A DNA stretch of 64,000 bases from G965276765 sp965276825 (GTDB lineage: Bacteria; Actinomycetota; Acidimicrobiia; Acidimicrobiales; Palsa-688): NCBI GenBank assembly GCA_965276825.1, contig OZ255630.1, positions 3,968,001-4,032,000 on the forward strand. Direction: 5' to 3'. Under the pieces are notes generated by a model, which was given only the letters and a program-made list of their open reading frames with translations, did no database searches and was not told the origin of the DNA. Below, piece after piece: positions 49,447 through 57,916 of the stretch (positions within the stretch are counted from its first letter, which is position 1; each line of letters opens with the position of its first letter). The position numbers and the translations under genes were made by a program.

Positions 49447-51678
49447 ATGGCCCACCCTGACGTCCAGGCTGAACAGGCGCACGTCGACCACGCCTACGAG
49501 CGCCTGCAGGAGATGCGGGGCACGGCGGAGGCCATGCTGCGGGACGCGTTCGGCGAGCGGGGGGGCACCTTCCAGGCGGTGACCGAGCGCGACATCCGGG
49601 TCCGCAACAGCCTCGGCCGCATCGAGCAGCTGCAGATCGGCGCCGAGGCGCTGGTCTTCGGCCGCATCGACCGCGTGGCGGCCGACGCGGGCGACGACGC
49701 GACCGGCCCCGAGGTGTTCCACATCGGCCGGTTGGCCGTCTCCGACGTCGACCAGGAGCCGCTCGTCGTCGACTGGAGGGCCCCGATCGCCGAGCCGTTC
49801 TACCGCGCGACGGGCGCCCATCCGATGGCGCTGCGTCGGCGTCGCCACTTCCTCACCGAGGGCCCGAGGGTGCTCGACCTCGAGGACGAGCTGTTCGGGG
49901 TGGCGGGCACCGACGACGAGGGCGTCGGCCTCGGCCTGTCGGGCTCGACGGTCCTGCTGTCCGCGCTCGAGCGCTCCCGCACCGGCCGGATGCGCGACAT
50001 CGTGGCGACCGTCCAGCGCGAGCAGGACGAGATCATCCGCGGCGCCCTCGGCGGGATCCTGGTCGTCCAGGGAGGCCCGGGGACGGGAAAGACCGCCGTC
50101 GCCCTGCACCGCGCCGCCTACCTCCTCTACACCCACCGCTTCCCCCTGGAGCGCCAAGGGGTGCTGGTCGTCGGGCCCAACCCGACGTTCCTCCGCTACA
50201 TCGAGCACGTGCTGCCCTCGCTCGGCGAGAGCGGCGTCGAGCTGTCGACGGTCACCGGGCTGTTCGGCCCCCTGCCCACGAGCGCGGTGGAGGAGCCGGC
50301 CACCAGCCGCTTGAAGGGCGATCCGAGGATGGCCCGCCTGTTGGCCCGGGCAGTGGGCGACCGGCAGCGGCCCATCCGCAGGCGCGCGCAGATCCCCTAC
50401 GGCCGCTCCTTCCTGCGCCTCGAGCCGTCGGCGACCGAGCAGATCGTCGCCTCGGCCAAGCGCCGGCCGGGGACCCACAACGCCCGTCGGCGCCTCGTCG
50501 AGACGCTGCTGTGGCGGCACCTCGCGGCCGAGGTCGAGGCGCGCCGGGCGGCGTCGGGGGCCGAGGCCGAGGTGACCAGGGTCGAGGTGCCCGACGAGGA
50601 CGGGGGAGCCGAGATCATCGAGCTGGCGCCCGGTGCCGAGCCCCTCAGCCCCGCTGACCTCGGCCGGGCCCTCAAGCGCCAGCCCGAGGTCGCACAGCTG
50701 CTCGACCGCATGTGGCCGCTGCTCACCCCCGAGGCCCTCCTCCACGACCTCCTCGGCGCCCCCCCGCTGCTGGCCCTGGCCGGCCGGGGGATGCTCGACG
50801 CGGGTGAGCTCGCCCGCCTGCAGCGGGCCAGGAGCGCGTCGCTGGAGGAGATCCGCTGGTCCGAGGCCGACGTCCCCCTCCTCGACGAGGCCAGGTCGCT
50901 GCTCGGCCCGCTCCGGCGCTCGACCGCCGGCGAGGACGACATCAGGACCTTCGGCCACATCGTCGTCGACGAGGCGCAGGACCTCACCCCGATGCAGCTG
51001 CGCATGCTCGGTCGCAGGTCGCTGTCGGGGTCGATGACCATGGTCGGCGACATCGCCCAGGCGACGGGCGGCTGGGCGCCGGGCTCGTGGGGCCAGATCG
51101 TCGAGCACCTGCCCGGCCGTCGGGCCTGGAGACTCACCGAGCTGACGGTCAACTACCGGACCCCGGCGGAGATCATGGACCTGGCCGGACGGGTGCTCGA
51201 GGTCGCCGCCCCCGGCATGCGGGCCCCCGAGGCGGTCAGGTCCACCGGGGAGGGTCCGCTGGTGGTGGCCGTCGGCGACGACACCGGTTCCGCCGTCGAC
51301 CTGCCCGCCGCGGTGGCCCGGGTGGTGGCCGACGAGCTGATCCGCATCGGCGCCGACGAGACGTCCGGCACCGTCGGCGTCCTGTGCCCTTCGAGCCTGT
51401 CGTCGGCCGTCGCGAAGCGCCTGCTCGACGAGGGGGTGCCCTTCGGCGAGGCGGGTGACGCCCTCGACACACCGGTGTCCCTGCTCGAGGTCACCGAGGC
51501 CAAGGGGCTGGAGTTCGACTCGGTGGTGGTCGTGGAGCCGGCGAGGATCGTCGCCGAGTCCCCGCAGGGCCTGCGGGCCCTGTACGTGGCCGTCACCCGC
51601 GCCACCCGCCGTCTCGTCGTCGTCCACGGTGAGGGGCTGCCCGACTGTCTCCACGCGTTCGCAGAGAGCCCGGCCTGA
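49447..51678 (+). CDS. HelD-like RNA polymerase-associated helicase
   Basis: 743 residues from ATG 49447. An N-terminal coiled-coil region (about 1-70, AHPDVQAEQAHVDHAYERLQEM) leads to a UvrD/Rep-like ATPase: GGILVVQGGPGTGKTAVALHRAAYLL (Walker A about 215), HIVVDEAQDLTPMQLRML (Walker B), MVGDIAQATGGW, LTVNYRTPAEIMDLA and TEAKGLEFDSVVVVEP. This is the HelD/HelR group that recycles stalled RNA polymerase and in actinobacteria gives rifampicin tolerance. The secondary channel arm in the N-terminal region and the helicase 1A/2A parts are all present. A 33-bp repeat array begins at the stop codon. Confidence 0.9.
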   Translation: MAHPDVQAEQAHVDHAYERLQEMRGTAEAMLRDAFGERGGTFQAVTERDIRVRNSLGRIEQLQIGAEALVFGRIDRVAADAGDDATGPEVFHIGRLAVSDVDQEPLVVDWRAPIAEPFYRATGAHPMALRRRRHFLTEGPRVLDLEDELFGVAGTDDEGVGLGLSGSTVLLSALERSRTGRMRDIVATVQREQDEIIRGALGGILVVQGGPGTGKTAVALHRAAYLLYTHRFPLERQGVLVVGPNPTFLRYIEHVLPSLGESGVELSTVTGLFGPLPTSAVEEPATSRLKGDPRMARLLARAVGDRQRPIRRRAQIPYGRSFLRLEPSATEQIVASAKRRPGTHNARRRLVETLLWRHLAAEVEARRAASGAEAEVTRVEVPDEDGGAEIIELAPGAEPLSPADLGRALKRQPEVAQLLDRMWPLLTPEALLHDLLGAPPLLALAGRGMLDAGELARLQRARSASLEEIRWSEADVPLLDEARSLLGPLRRSTAGEDDIRTFGHIVVDEAQDLTPMQLRMLGRRSLSGSMTMVGDIAQATGGWAPGSWGQIVEHLPGRRAWRLTELTVNYRTPAEIMDLAGRVLEVAAPGMRAPEAVRSTGEGPLVVAVGDDTGSAVDLPAAVARVVADELIRIGADETSGTVGVLCPSSLSSAVAKRLLDEGVPFGEAGDALDTPVSLLEVTEAKGLEFDSVVVVEPARIVAESPQGLRALYVAVTRATRRLVVVHGEGLPDCLHAFAESPA

Positions 51679-51780
51679 CCGGGCGGCCTGGTGTGGCCGT
51701 GCCCGGCCTGATCGGGGGGCCTGGTGTGGCCGTGCCCGGCCTGACCGGGCGGCCTGGTGTCGCCGTGCCCGGCCTGGTCA
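51671..51780. repeat. 33-bp tandem repeat starting in a stop codon
   Basis: Units start at 51671, 51704 and 51737 (GCCTGGTGTGGCCGTGCC core), with a partial fourth to about 51783. The first unit begins in the last codons of the helD-like gene, so its TGA context is copied in each unit. It lies between the helD-like gene and the convergent glycosyltransferase. Confidence 0.9.
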
Positions 51781-51793
51781 CGGCGGCCGGCGA

Positions 51794-52924
51794 TCAGCCG
51801 GCGGGCACGTCCCGGCCCCGCCAGCGGGCCGGGCGGCCGCTCGCCACCAGCCCGGCCGAGCGGGCGAAGAGGGCGACGAAGGCGAGGAGCGGAGCGGGGA
51901 AGGCGAGCGCCGTGGTCCGCCGCCATCGCCCGACCCGGCCGAACAGCCAGGACATCTCCGCCGCCCATGCGGCGTAGGCGGCCACGTCGCCCGTGCGGGG
52001 TCTGCGACATCGGACCAGGCGCGCTGCCATCCTCGCGCCGCGCCCCGCACCGACCAGGGCGCCGGTGAGCCAGACGACGACGGCCGCCAGGACGACCGGG
52101 GAGGTACGACGTCCGCCGTTGCCGAGCATCTTGGTCCACCCCTCGACCAGCGACCGCACGCCGTCGGGGTACATCCGGAACCCGATCAGGTCGCCCCCGG
52201 CGAAGAGCCGCACGGGCCGGCCCCGCGCCGCCATCAGTCTGGCCATGGCGATGTCCTCGGCCACCTGGAGGCGCACGCTCGGGTCGCCGTGGCCGCCGAT
52301 GGCGTCGTAGTCGTCCCTGCTCATGGCCAGGCACGGCCCGAAGGCCATGGCCACCGGCCACCGATGGGCACCGGTGAAGGCGCCGGTGCCCGTCACGGCC
52401 ACCACGTTGCACACCGCCGAGAGCTGCTCGTGGGCGGAGACGGTCCGGTGCTCGGGCTGGACCGAGACGAGGCCGCCGCCCACGGCGTGCTCCGCCTCGA
52501 TGGCGGCGAGGGCGCCGGGCGCCAGCACCACGTCGGCGTCGAGGAACACGAGCAGGTCGGCGTCGACCCCGGCCGCGCCGTGGTGCAGGGCCCAGGTCTT
52601 GCCCACCCAGCCCTCGGCGAGCGGCGGCGGCTCGACCACCGTCGCCCCCTGGTCACGGGCGACGGCCCCGGTGGCGTCCTCCGAGTGGTCGTCGACCACG
52701 ACCAGCCGGTCGGGCGCCCGGGTCTGGGCGCGGAGCGAGGCGAGCAGCACGGGGAGGGCCCGCTCCTCGTTGCGCGCCGGGACGACCACGGCCAGGGTGC
52801 GAGGCCGATCCCCGGAGGGGACGGTCGGCGTGGCGTCACCGGGCACGGGCCGGTCGCGGAGGAGCCACCATCCGGCGAGGAGGGGGACCGCGGTCGTGAG
52901 GAGCGGGCGGGACCGGAGGGGCAC
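51794..52924 (-). CDS. Membrane glycosyltransferase (CrtQ-like GT2)
   Basis: 376 residues from GTG 52924. An N-terminal membrane anchor (about 8-22) precedes a GT-A domain: TLAVVVPARNEERALPVLL, RLVVVDDHSEDAT, LAEGWVGKTWALHHGA, LLVFLDADVVLAPGAL (DxD) and the catalytic VAEDIAMARLMAARGRPVRLF. Two or three more TM helices follow (about 275-305, 340-362). The organisation resembles the CrtQ/4,4'-diaponeurosporenoate glycosyltransferase group and related lipid glycosyltransferases. No carotenoid genes are adjacent. Divergent from pyrE with only 42 bp between the starts. Confidence 0.82.
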   Translation of the reverse strand: MPLRSRPLLTTAVPLLAGWWLLRDRPVPGDATPTVPSGDRPRTLAVVVPARNEERALPVLLASLRAQTRAPDRLVVVDDHSEDATGAVARDQGATVVEPPPLAEGWVGKTWALHHGAAGVDADLLVFLDADVVLAPGALAAIEAEHAVGGGLVSVQPEHRTVSAHEQLSAVCNVVAVTGTGAFTGAHRWPVAMAFGPCLAMSRDDYDAIGGHGDPSVRLQVAEDIAMARLMAARGRPVRLFAGGDLIGFRMYPDGVRSLVEGWTKMLGNGGRRTSPVVLAAVVVWLTGALVGAGRGARMAARLVRCRRPRTGDVAAYAAWAAEMSWLFGRVGRWRRTTALAFPAPLLAFVALFARSAGLVASGRPARWRGRDVPAG

Positions 52925-52966
52925 CGGGCCATCCTGCCCCGGGGGCGGCCACCTAGCATCGGCGCC

Positions 52967-53518
52967 GTGCCGCTGTCACCGGACCGTAGGGTCGCCCTGG
53001 CCGAGCTCGTGCGGCGCGAGGGCTACGAGCGGAGAGACGAGCCCTTCGAGCTGTCGTCGGGGGGACGCAGCCACGACTACGTCGACTGCCGGCACGTCGT
53101 CGCCACCGGGGAGGCGCTGCGGCTGGTTGGTCAGGCCATCGTCGACGCGGTCGACGTCGACTGGGACGTGGTGGGCGGCCCCACGATGGGTGCGGATCCG
53201 CTGTCCCACGCGGTGTCCATGCTGACCGGCCGTCCCTGGTTCAGCGTCCGCAAGCAGGCCAAGGGCCACGGGCGCGGCTCGTGGCTGGAAGGGCACCACC
53301 TGAGCGCCGGGGAACGGGTGCTGGCCGTCGAGGACACCACGTCGACGGGACGGTCGCTGCTCGAGGCGATCGAACGGGTCAGGGCGACCGGGGTCGAGGT
53401 GACCGCCGCCACCACCCTGCTCGACCGCTCGCCCTCCGTGGCCGCCCGCTTCGCCGAGGCCGGGATCCCGTGGGTGCCGCTGCTGACCTGGACCGATCTC
53501 GGGATCGACGCCCTCTAG
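52967..53518 (+). CDS. pyrE: Orotate phosphoribosyltransferase
   Basis: 183 residues from GTG 52967. PRT fold: ELSSGGRSHDYVDCRHVV near the N-terminus, GGPTMGADPLSHA, FSVRKQAKGHGRGSWLEG (flexible catalytic loop with Lys/Arg/His) and the PRPP motif VLAVEDTTSTGRSLLEAI. It makes OMP from orotate and PRPP in pyrimidine synthesis. The C-terminal VPLLTWTDLGI matches standalone PyrE of actinobacteria. The MFS gene starts one base after its stop. Confidence 0.9.
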   Translation: MPLSPDRRVALAELVRREGYERRDEPFELSSGGRSHDYVDCRHVVATGEALRLVGQAIVDAVDVDWDVVGGPTMGADPLSHAVSMLTGRPWFSVRKQAKGHGRGSWLEGHHLSAGERVLAVEDTTSTGRSLLEAIERVRATGVEVTAATTLLDRSPSVAARFAEAGIPWVPLLTWTDLGIDAL

Positions 53519-53519
53519 C

Positions 53520-54989
53520 GTGCCGTCCTCCCGGTCCGCCCCGCTCTCGCGCAGCTACCCCGTCAAGATCCTGCTGGTGTTGCTGGCGCTGTGCCCGTAC
53601 ATCGTGGTCACCACCGCAGCCACGTTGATGCAGGGCAGCCTCCTGAAGGACCTGCACACCTCGAAGACCGCGTTGCAACTCGCCAGCGGGATGGCCAACG
53701 CCGGGTACGCGTTCGGTGCGGTGCTGGCGGTGGCCCTGATCAAGCGCCTGCCGCCGCGACCCCTGTTCCTCTGCTACGAGGGCATCTTCGTCCTCGGCTC
53801 CGTGCTGGCCGCCACCGCAGGTCACGTCGAGGTGTTCGCCGCCGGGCGGGTGCTGCAGGGCTTCGCCACCGGGCTGCTGCTGGTGGCCGCGCTGCCGCCC
53901 CTGGTGACCGCGTTCGGAGTCGGCAAGCTCCCGGTGACGGCCGCGGTGGTGGACATCGGCCTCTTCGGCGCCACCACGGTCGGCCCGCTCGTCGGTGGCA
54001 CAGCGGGAGCCCACGACGCCTGGCGCCTCGTCTTCTGGCTCCTGGCCGCGGCGGGTGCGTGCGGGGCGGTGACCGCGGTCCTGTCGGTGCAGCAGGGCGA
54101 GCCCCTCGACGCCGAGGGGCCACTCGACACGACCGCAATCGGTCTCGCGGCCCTGGCGACCGGGTTGCCGTTCTTCGCCGCGTCGGAGCTGACGAGTCGT
54201 TCCCTGGTCAGCTGGTGGGTGCTTCCCGGTCTGCTGGCCGGCCTCGCCGCCCTGGTGACCCTGATCGTCGTGGAGTACCGGCGCGAGGACGCGCTGACCC
54301 CGGTCAAGCTCCTGGCCCACACGTTCCCCGTGACCGGGGTCATCGCCGCCATGGTGACGGGCGCGAGCGCCGTCGCCCTCCTCGAGTTGGCCGAGAACCT
54401 GTTGGTGCAGGGCGACCGCACCGACGTCCTGCAGGCCGGTGAGCTGTTCTGGCCGCAGGTGGTCGGGGTGGCGGTCGCGGCCGCGATCTTCGGCGCCCTG
54501 TTCCGACGTCAGTTCCTGCGCGGCCTGATCATCGTCGGGACACTGGTCCTGGCGGCAGGCGCCATCGGGCTGGCCCTGGTCAGCGTCCACACGGGCCACC
54601 TGACGATCCTGCTCGTGTCCGCGGCCATCGGCTTCGGGGCGGGCGCCACCGTCTCACCCGGCCTGTTCCTCGCGGCCCTGTCGTGCCCGTCGTCCCAACT
54701 GGGCCCGACCTTCGCCCTCGTCGAGCTGTTGCGCTCGGAAGCGGCGTTCCTGGTGGCGCCCATCGTGGTGCACGTCTCGTTGTCCCAGGGGACCTCCCGG
54801 GCCGCCCTCGCCCACGGAACGGCGGTCGGCGGCTGGATCATCCTGGGCCTGCTGCTCGTCGGCTCGACGCTGAGCGCCGTCCTCTGGCGCATCGGTGGTG
54901 CCAGGAGCCAGGCTCCCAACCTGTCGAGGTGGCTCGACGACGGCCGAGAGGCGTTCGACTCCCCGCCGGTGGCCGCCAAGATCCGATGA
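53520..54989 (+). CDS. MFS transporter, DHA2-like
   Basis: 489 residues from GTG 53520, one base after the pyrE stop. About 14 hydrophobic spans, beginning VKILLVLLALCPYIVVTTAATL and ending GGWIILGLLLVGSTLSAVLWRI. A motif A-like segment is weak (LIKRLPPRPLFLCYEGIFVLGS). The pattern suits the drug:H+ antiporter (14 TMS) family, but the substrate is unknown. The C-terminal 25 residues are hydrophilic. Possibly co-transcribed with pyrE only because of close packing. Confidence 0.8.
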   Translation: MPSSRSAPLSRSYPVKILLVLLALCPYIVVTTAATLMQGSLLKDLHTSKTALQLASGMANAGYAFGAVLAVALIKRLPPRPLFLCYEGIFVLGSVLAATAGHVEVFAAGRVLQGFATGLLLVAALPPLVTAFGVGKLPVTAAVVDIGLFGATTVGPLVGGTAGAHDAWRLVFWLLAAAGACGAVTAVLSVQQGEPLDAEGPLDTTAIGLAALATGLPFFAASELTSRSLVSWWVLPGLLAGLAALVTLIVVEYRREDALTPVKLLAHTFPVTGVIAAMVTGASAVALLELAENLLVQGDRTDVLQAGELFWPQVVGVAVAAAIFGALFRRQFLRGLIIVGTLVLAAGAIGLALVSVHTGHLTILLVSAAIGFGAGATVSPGLFLAALSCPSSQLGPTFALVELLRSEAAFLVAPIVVHVSLSQGTSRAALAHGTAVGGWIILGLLLVGSTLSAVLWRIGGARSQAPNLSRWLDDGREAFDSPPVAAKIR

Positions 54990-55040
54990 TCGATGCCGTC
55001 CCCAGCTGCGGGTGACCGTCACCGGCCCGGCGGCCGGTGC

Positions 55041-55904
55041 TCAGGCGATGGCGGCCAGGTTGGCCAGTGACGCCGACGCCGGCTCGAGTCGGCTGCGGAA
55101 GTCGGTGTGGGCGGCGACCGCCCCGTGGTACGCGTCGCGCTTGCGGGCCACGCGGGGGCTGACCTCGGCGGGGGCGACCTCGGGGTCGAGCTGGGCGTTG
55201 ATGGCGTCGCGCAGCAGCACCAGCGCCTCGGCGCGCATCTGGGAGATCCGCGAATCGGTCACGCCGAGCTCCTCGGCCAGGACCTGCATCGGCAGCTCCT
55301 CGACGAAGTAGCCGAGCACCACACGGCGGAGCCTGGCGGGCAGGTTGGCCACCGCGGCGACCAGGTAGGACTGGCGCTCGCGGTCCGCCAGGAGGTCGTC
55401 GGGGGAGGTGTCACCGACCAGGAGGATCTCCTCGGCGTTGCCGTCCACCGGCAGCCCCTCGAGGTTGAGCACCACGGCGCGATGGACGTCACCGCTGATG
55501 GCCTCGACCTCGCCGATCTCGAGCCCGAGGGTCTCGGCGACCTCGGCGGTGCTCGGGCTGCGCCCGAGGGCGCCGGTGAGGCGCTCGGTCGCCGAAGCGA
55601 CCTGGCGGGCCTTGGCCCTCACCGACCGGCTGGCCCAGTCCCGTGAGCGCAGCTCGTCGAGGATGGAGCCCTTGATCCGGACGGAGGCGAAGCGGGCGAA
55701 GGTGATGCCGCGCTCGGGGTCGTAGCTCCTGGCCGCCTGGGCCAGGCCGGCCATGCCGGCGGAGACGAGGTCGTCCCGGCCGACGTGGCGGGGGAGCCGG
55801 CCGGCGACGTCGGCGACCGCGTAGTGGACGAGCGGGAGGTGGGAGCGAACGAGTTCGTCCTCAGCCTGCCGGGAGGATTCTGGGATGGCGGTCGCCGTGG
55901 GCAT
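55041..55904 (-). CDS. fliA: FliA/WhiG-type sigma factor (sigma-28)
   Basis: 287 residues from ATG 55904. Region 2 has DELVRSHLPLVHYAVADVAGRLPRHVGRDDLVSAGMAGLAQAARSYDP and FARFASVRIKGSILDELRSRDW, region 3 LTGALGRSPSTAEVAETLGL, region 4 LPARLRRVVLGYFVEELPMQVLAEELGVTDSRISQMRAEALVLLRDAI (each in parts). It is the flagellar/sporulation sigma-28 family; Streptomyces WhiG is homologous. The adjacent response regulator and FlgN-like protein favour a motility link. An extra C-terminal 45 residues are Arg/Ala rich. No FlgM is seen nearby. Confidence 0.88.
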   Translation of the reverse strand: MPTATAIPESSRQAEDELVRSHLPLVHYAVADVAGRLPRHVGRDDLVSAGMAGLAQAARSYDPERGITFARFASVRIKGSILDELRSRDWASRSVRAKARQVASATERLTGALGRSPSTAEVAETLGLEIGEVEAISGDVHRAVVLNLEGLPVDGNAEEILLVGDTSPDDLLADRERQSYLVAAVANLPARLRRVVLGYFVEELPMQVLAEELGVTDSRISQMRAEALVLLRDAINAQLDPEVAPAEVSPRVARKRDAYHGAVAAHTDFRSRLEPASASLANLAAIA

Positions 55905-56167
55905 GGGAAGGTCTTCGGCAGGTCTCAGCTTTGGACTTGATAGGTCGAAGGGATGATCCGGCACGCCGCGCCCACCCGATCGAGCCACGGCCGCCCGGCC
56001 GAACGGACTAGTCAGCTCGGACGGCGTCCCGTGGAGGTGGCAGATTGGGATCGGACCGGAGGCGGAGAAGGGCCAGCCGTGCGGCCGCCGCCCACTACTG
56101 TGCTCGGCACTGGCCCAGGGTCCAGACGACGAAGGTGGCGGACGACGCTTGGAGTTCGTGAGGACCA

Positions 56168-56884
56168 GTGATCAGCGCCCCTGAGGACACGGAGCTGACC
56201 GCCGTCGTGGTGGAGCGCATGCCGTTGGTCCGCCTCGGCCTCGAGACCTCCCTCGAACGCGCCGGCGTCACGGCGGTGACCCACACCGACGAGCTGGGCG
56301 ACGGCGTGGCCGCCATCCGGCGCCTCGGCGCCGGCCTGCTGGTGCTCGGCCGGGCGGAGCCCGACACCCCCGGCGAGCTGCGCCGTCACGGGCCCCAGCT
56401 CGCAGGGGTCGACGTGGTCGTCCTGATCGAGCGGGCCGAGCGCGACAACCTGGTGGCGCTGCTCGAGGCCGGGGTGATGGGGGTGGCGCTGCGCTCCATC
56501 GCATCCGAAGACCTCGCCACCCTGGTGGGCACGGTGCTGGCGGGCGAGCGGGCCGTCGGGCCGGCCATGGTCTCGGTGCTCATCGGGCTCGGGTCCGTGC
56601 ACCTCGACGTCGACCGGGTACCCGCGGCGGTCACCGTCGACGGCGGTGCGGTGGTGGTGCCGACGGCGTCGCGCCGCATCGGTGACGCCGCTCCGCTCAC
56701 CACCAAGGAGCTGCAGGTGCTGACCCGGCTGGCGCAGGGGGAGAGCAATGCGGCCATCGCCGAGGCCCTCTACGTCTCGGTGCCGACGGTCAAGACCCAC
56801 CTCGCCCACATCTACGCCAAGCTCGGCGTCGGGGGGCGCCACGAGGCGACCTCACGCGCCGTCGCCCTCGGGTTGCTCCACTGA
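56168..56884 (+). CDS. LuxR-type response regulator with degenerate receiver
   Basis: 238 residues from GTG 56168 (GAGGA seven bases upstream). The C-terminal HTH (about 175-235) is standard: LTTKELQVLTRLAQGESNAAIAEALYVSVPTVKTHLAHIYAKLGVGGRHEATSRAV, split by turns. The receiver-like half (about 10-120) follows the fold (VVVERMPLVRLGLETSL, LVVLIERAERDNL) but lacks the phospho-acceptor: where VLxD is expected it reads LLVLGRAEPD, and the acidic pair and Lys are also changed. It should not be controlled by phosphorylation. Divergent from the sigma-28 gene by about 260 bp, so possibly its regulator or target. Confidence 0.83.
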   Translation: MISAPEDTELTAVVVERMPLVRLGLETSLERAGVTAVTHTDELGDGVAAIRRLGAGLLVLGRAEPDTPGELRRHGPQLAGVDVVVLIERAERDNLVALLEAGVMGVALRSIASEDLATLVGTVLAGERAVGPAMVSVLIGLGSVHLDVDRVPAAVTVDGGAVVVPTASRRIGDAAPLTTKELQVLTRLAQGESNAAIAEALYVSVPTVKTHLAHIYAKLGVGGRHEATSRAVALGLLH

Positions 56885-56997
56885 TGCCGGGCCCGGCCGC
56901 CACCTGCCGAAGCCACGGAAGAATCGGTCGTGGCCGGCCGAGTGCGCAGGCCGGGACCGGCGCCTCCTACCGCGCCGGTCCTGGCCGATAGACAGGC

Positions 56998-57681
56998 ATG
57001 ATGTCGGACGACCTGGACACGGTGCTGCAAGAGGTGTCCAACCTCCTGTGGCGCGAGCGCGACCTACTCGACGCGGTCGCCTACAAGCTGGAGATGGAGC
57101 GCCTCGTGCTCGCGTCCGAGGCCAACCGGTGGCTGGCCAGGGCCACCAGGGAGCTCGACGGTGTGCTGGACCAGCTCCGGTCGGCCGAGCTGGTCCGGTC
57201 CCTGAAGGTGGATGACCTCGCCGGCCTGATCGGCCTCCGGACGTCACCGACCCTGCGGGAGCTGGCCGCCGCGGTGCCCGAGCCCTGGGACGAGATCTTC
57301 CTCCGTCACCGCGACGCCTTCGTGGAGGTCACCACCGAGATCCGGGCGGCCACGGCAGCCAACCGGTCGATGCTGACCACCGGCCGAGCCGCGACGCGAG
57401 CTGCGCTGACCTGGCTCGGCGGCCCCGAGCCGGTGGCGCGGGCGGACCGGGAGCGGCAGGCGCCGGTCCGCGACGTGTCGGGTGCCGAGCGGCCCGACCC
57501 ACCGGCCGGGCCACCGGACGTGCCGGGCGTCGCCGACCCACCGACGGCGTCGGGATCCGGCCAGGTGTCGGTCCACGGATGCGCGGCCGGGTTCGCGGCC
57601 GTCCCCACCGTCGGGGGCGTCGGCGGAGCCATCGGCGCCGAGCGGGTGCACGTGCTGCTCGACGAGGTGTGGCTGCCGTGA
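56998..57681 (+). CDS. FlgN-like flagellar chaperone candidate
   Basis: 227 residues from ATG 56998 (ATG 57001 alternative). Residues about 3-140 form a long helical coiled-coil (DDLDTVLQEVSNLLWRERDLLDAVAYKLEMERLVLASEANRWLARATRELDGVLDQL, in parts), the layout of FlgN, which holds FlgK and FlgL before export. The C-terminal third is Pro/Gly/Ala rich and disordered. No flagellar structural gene is near, so the assignment is by shape and by its neighbours (sigma-28 and response regulator). Function uncertain. Confidence 0.55.
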   Translation: MMSDDLDTVLQEVSNLLWRERDLLDAVAYKLEMERLVLASEANRWLARATRELDGVLDQLRSAELVRSLKVDDLAGLIGLRTSPTLRELAAAVPEPWDEIFLRHRDAFVEVTTEIRAATAANRSMLTTGRAATRAALTWLGGPEPVARADRERQAPVRDVSGAERPDPPAGPPDVPGVADPPTASGSGQVSVHGCAAGFAAVPTVGGVGGAIGAERVHVLLDEVWLP

Positions 57682-57742
57682 GGCTTGTCGGCGGCGCACC
57701 GACGGGCGACGGTGGGGGCGCCAACGCCTGGACGGTGGACCC

Positions 57743-57916
57743 GTGAGCCCCGAACCCCGAGCCCCCGACGCCTCGTCGGGGACCATGCCCGGCGCGGACG
57801 AGATCGACCGTCAGGAGCGCGAGACCGACCTGTCGGCGCAGGACCTGGTCTTCGAGCGGGCGCTGCGCAGCCTCGGCCGGGTGGAGCCGATGTCGCTGCG
57901 TGAGTTCCTTGGCTGA
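57743..57916 (+). CDS. Small hypothetical protein before pdxH
   Basis: 57 residues from GTG 57743 (ATG 57785 possible). The latter half is a charged helix (ADEIDRQERETDLSAQDLVFERALRSLGRVEPMSLREFLG, in parts). It overlaps the pdxH start by 17 bp. No family; may be a small regulator or spurious, but the helix is plausible. Confidence 0.35.
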   Translation: MSPEPRAPDASSGTMPGADEIDRQERETDLSAQDLVFERALRSLGRVEPMSLREFLG

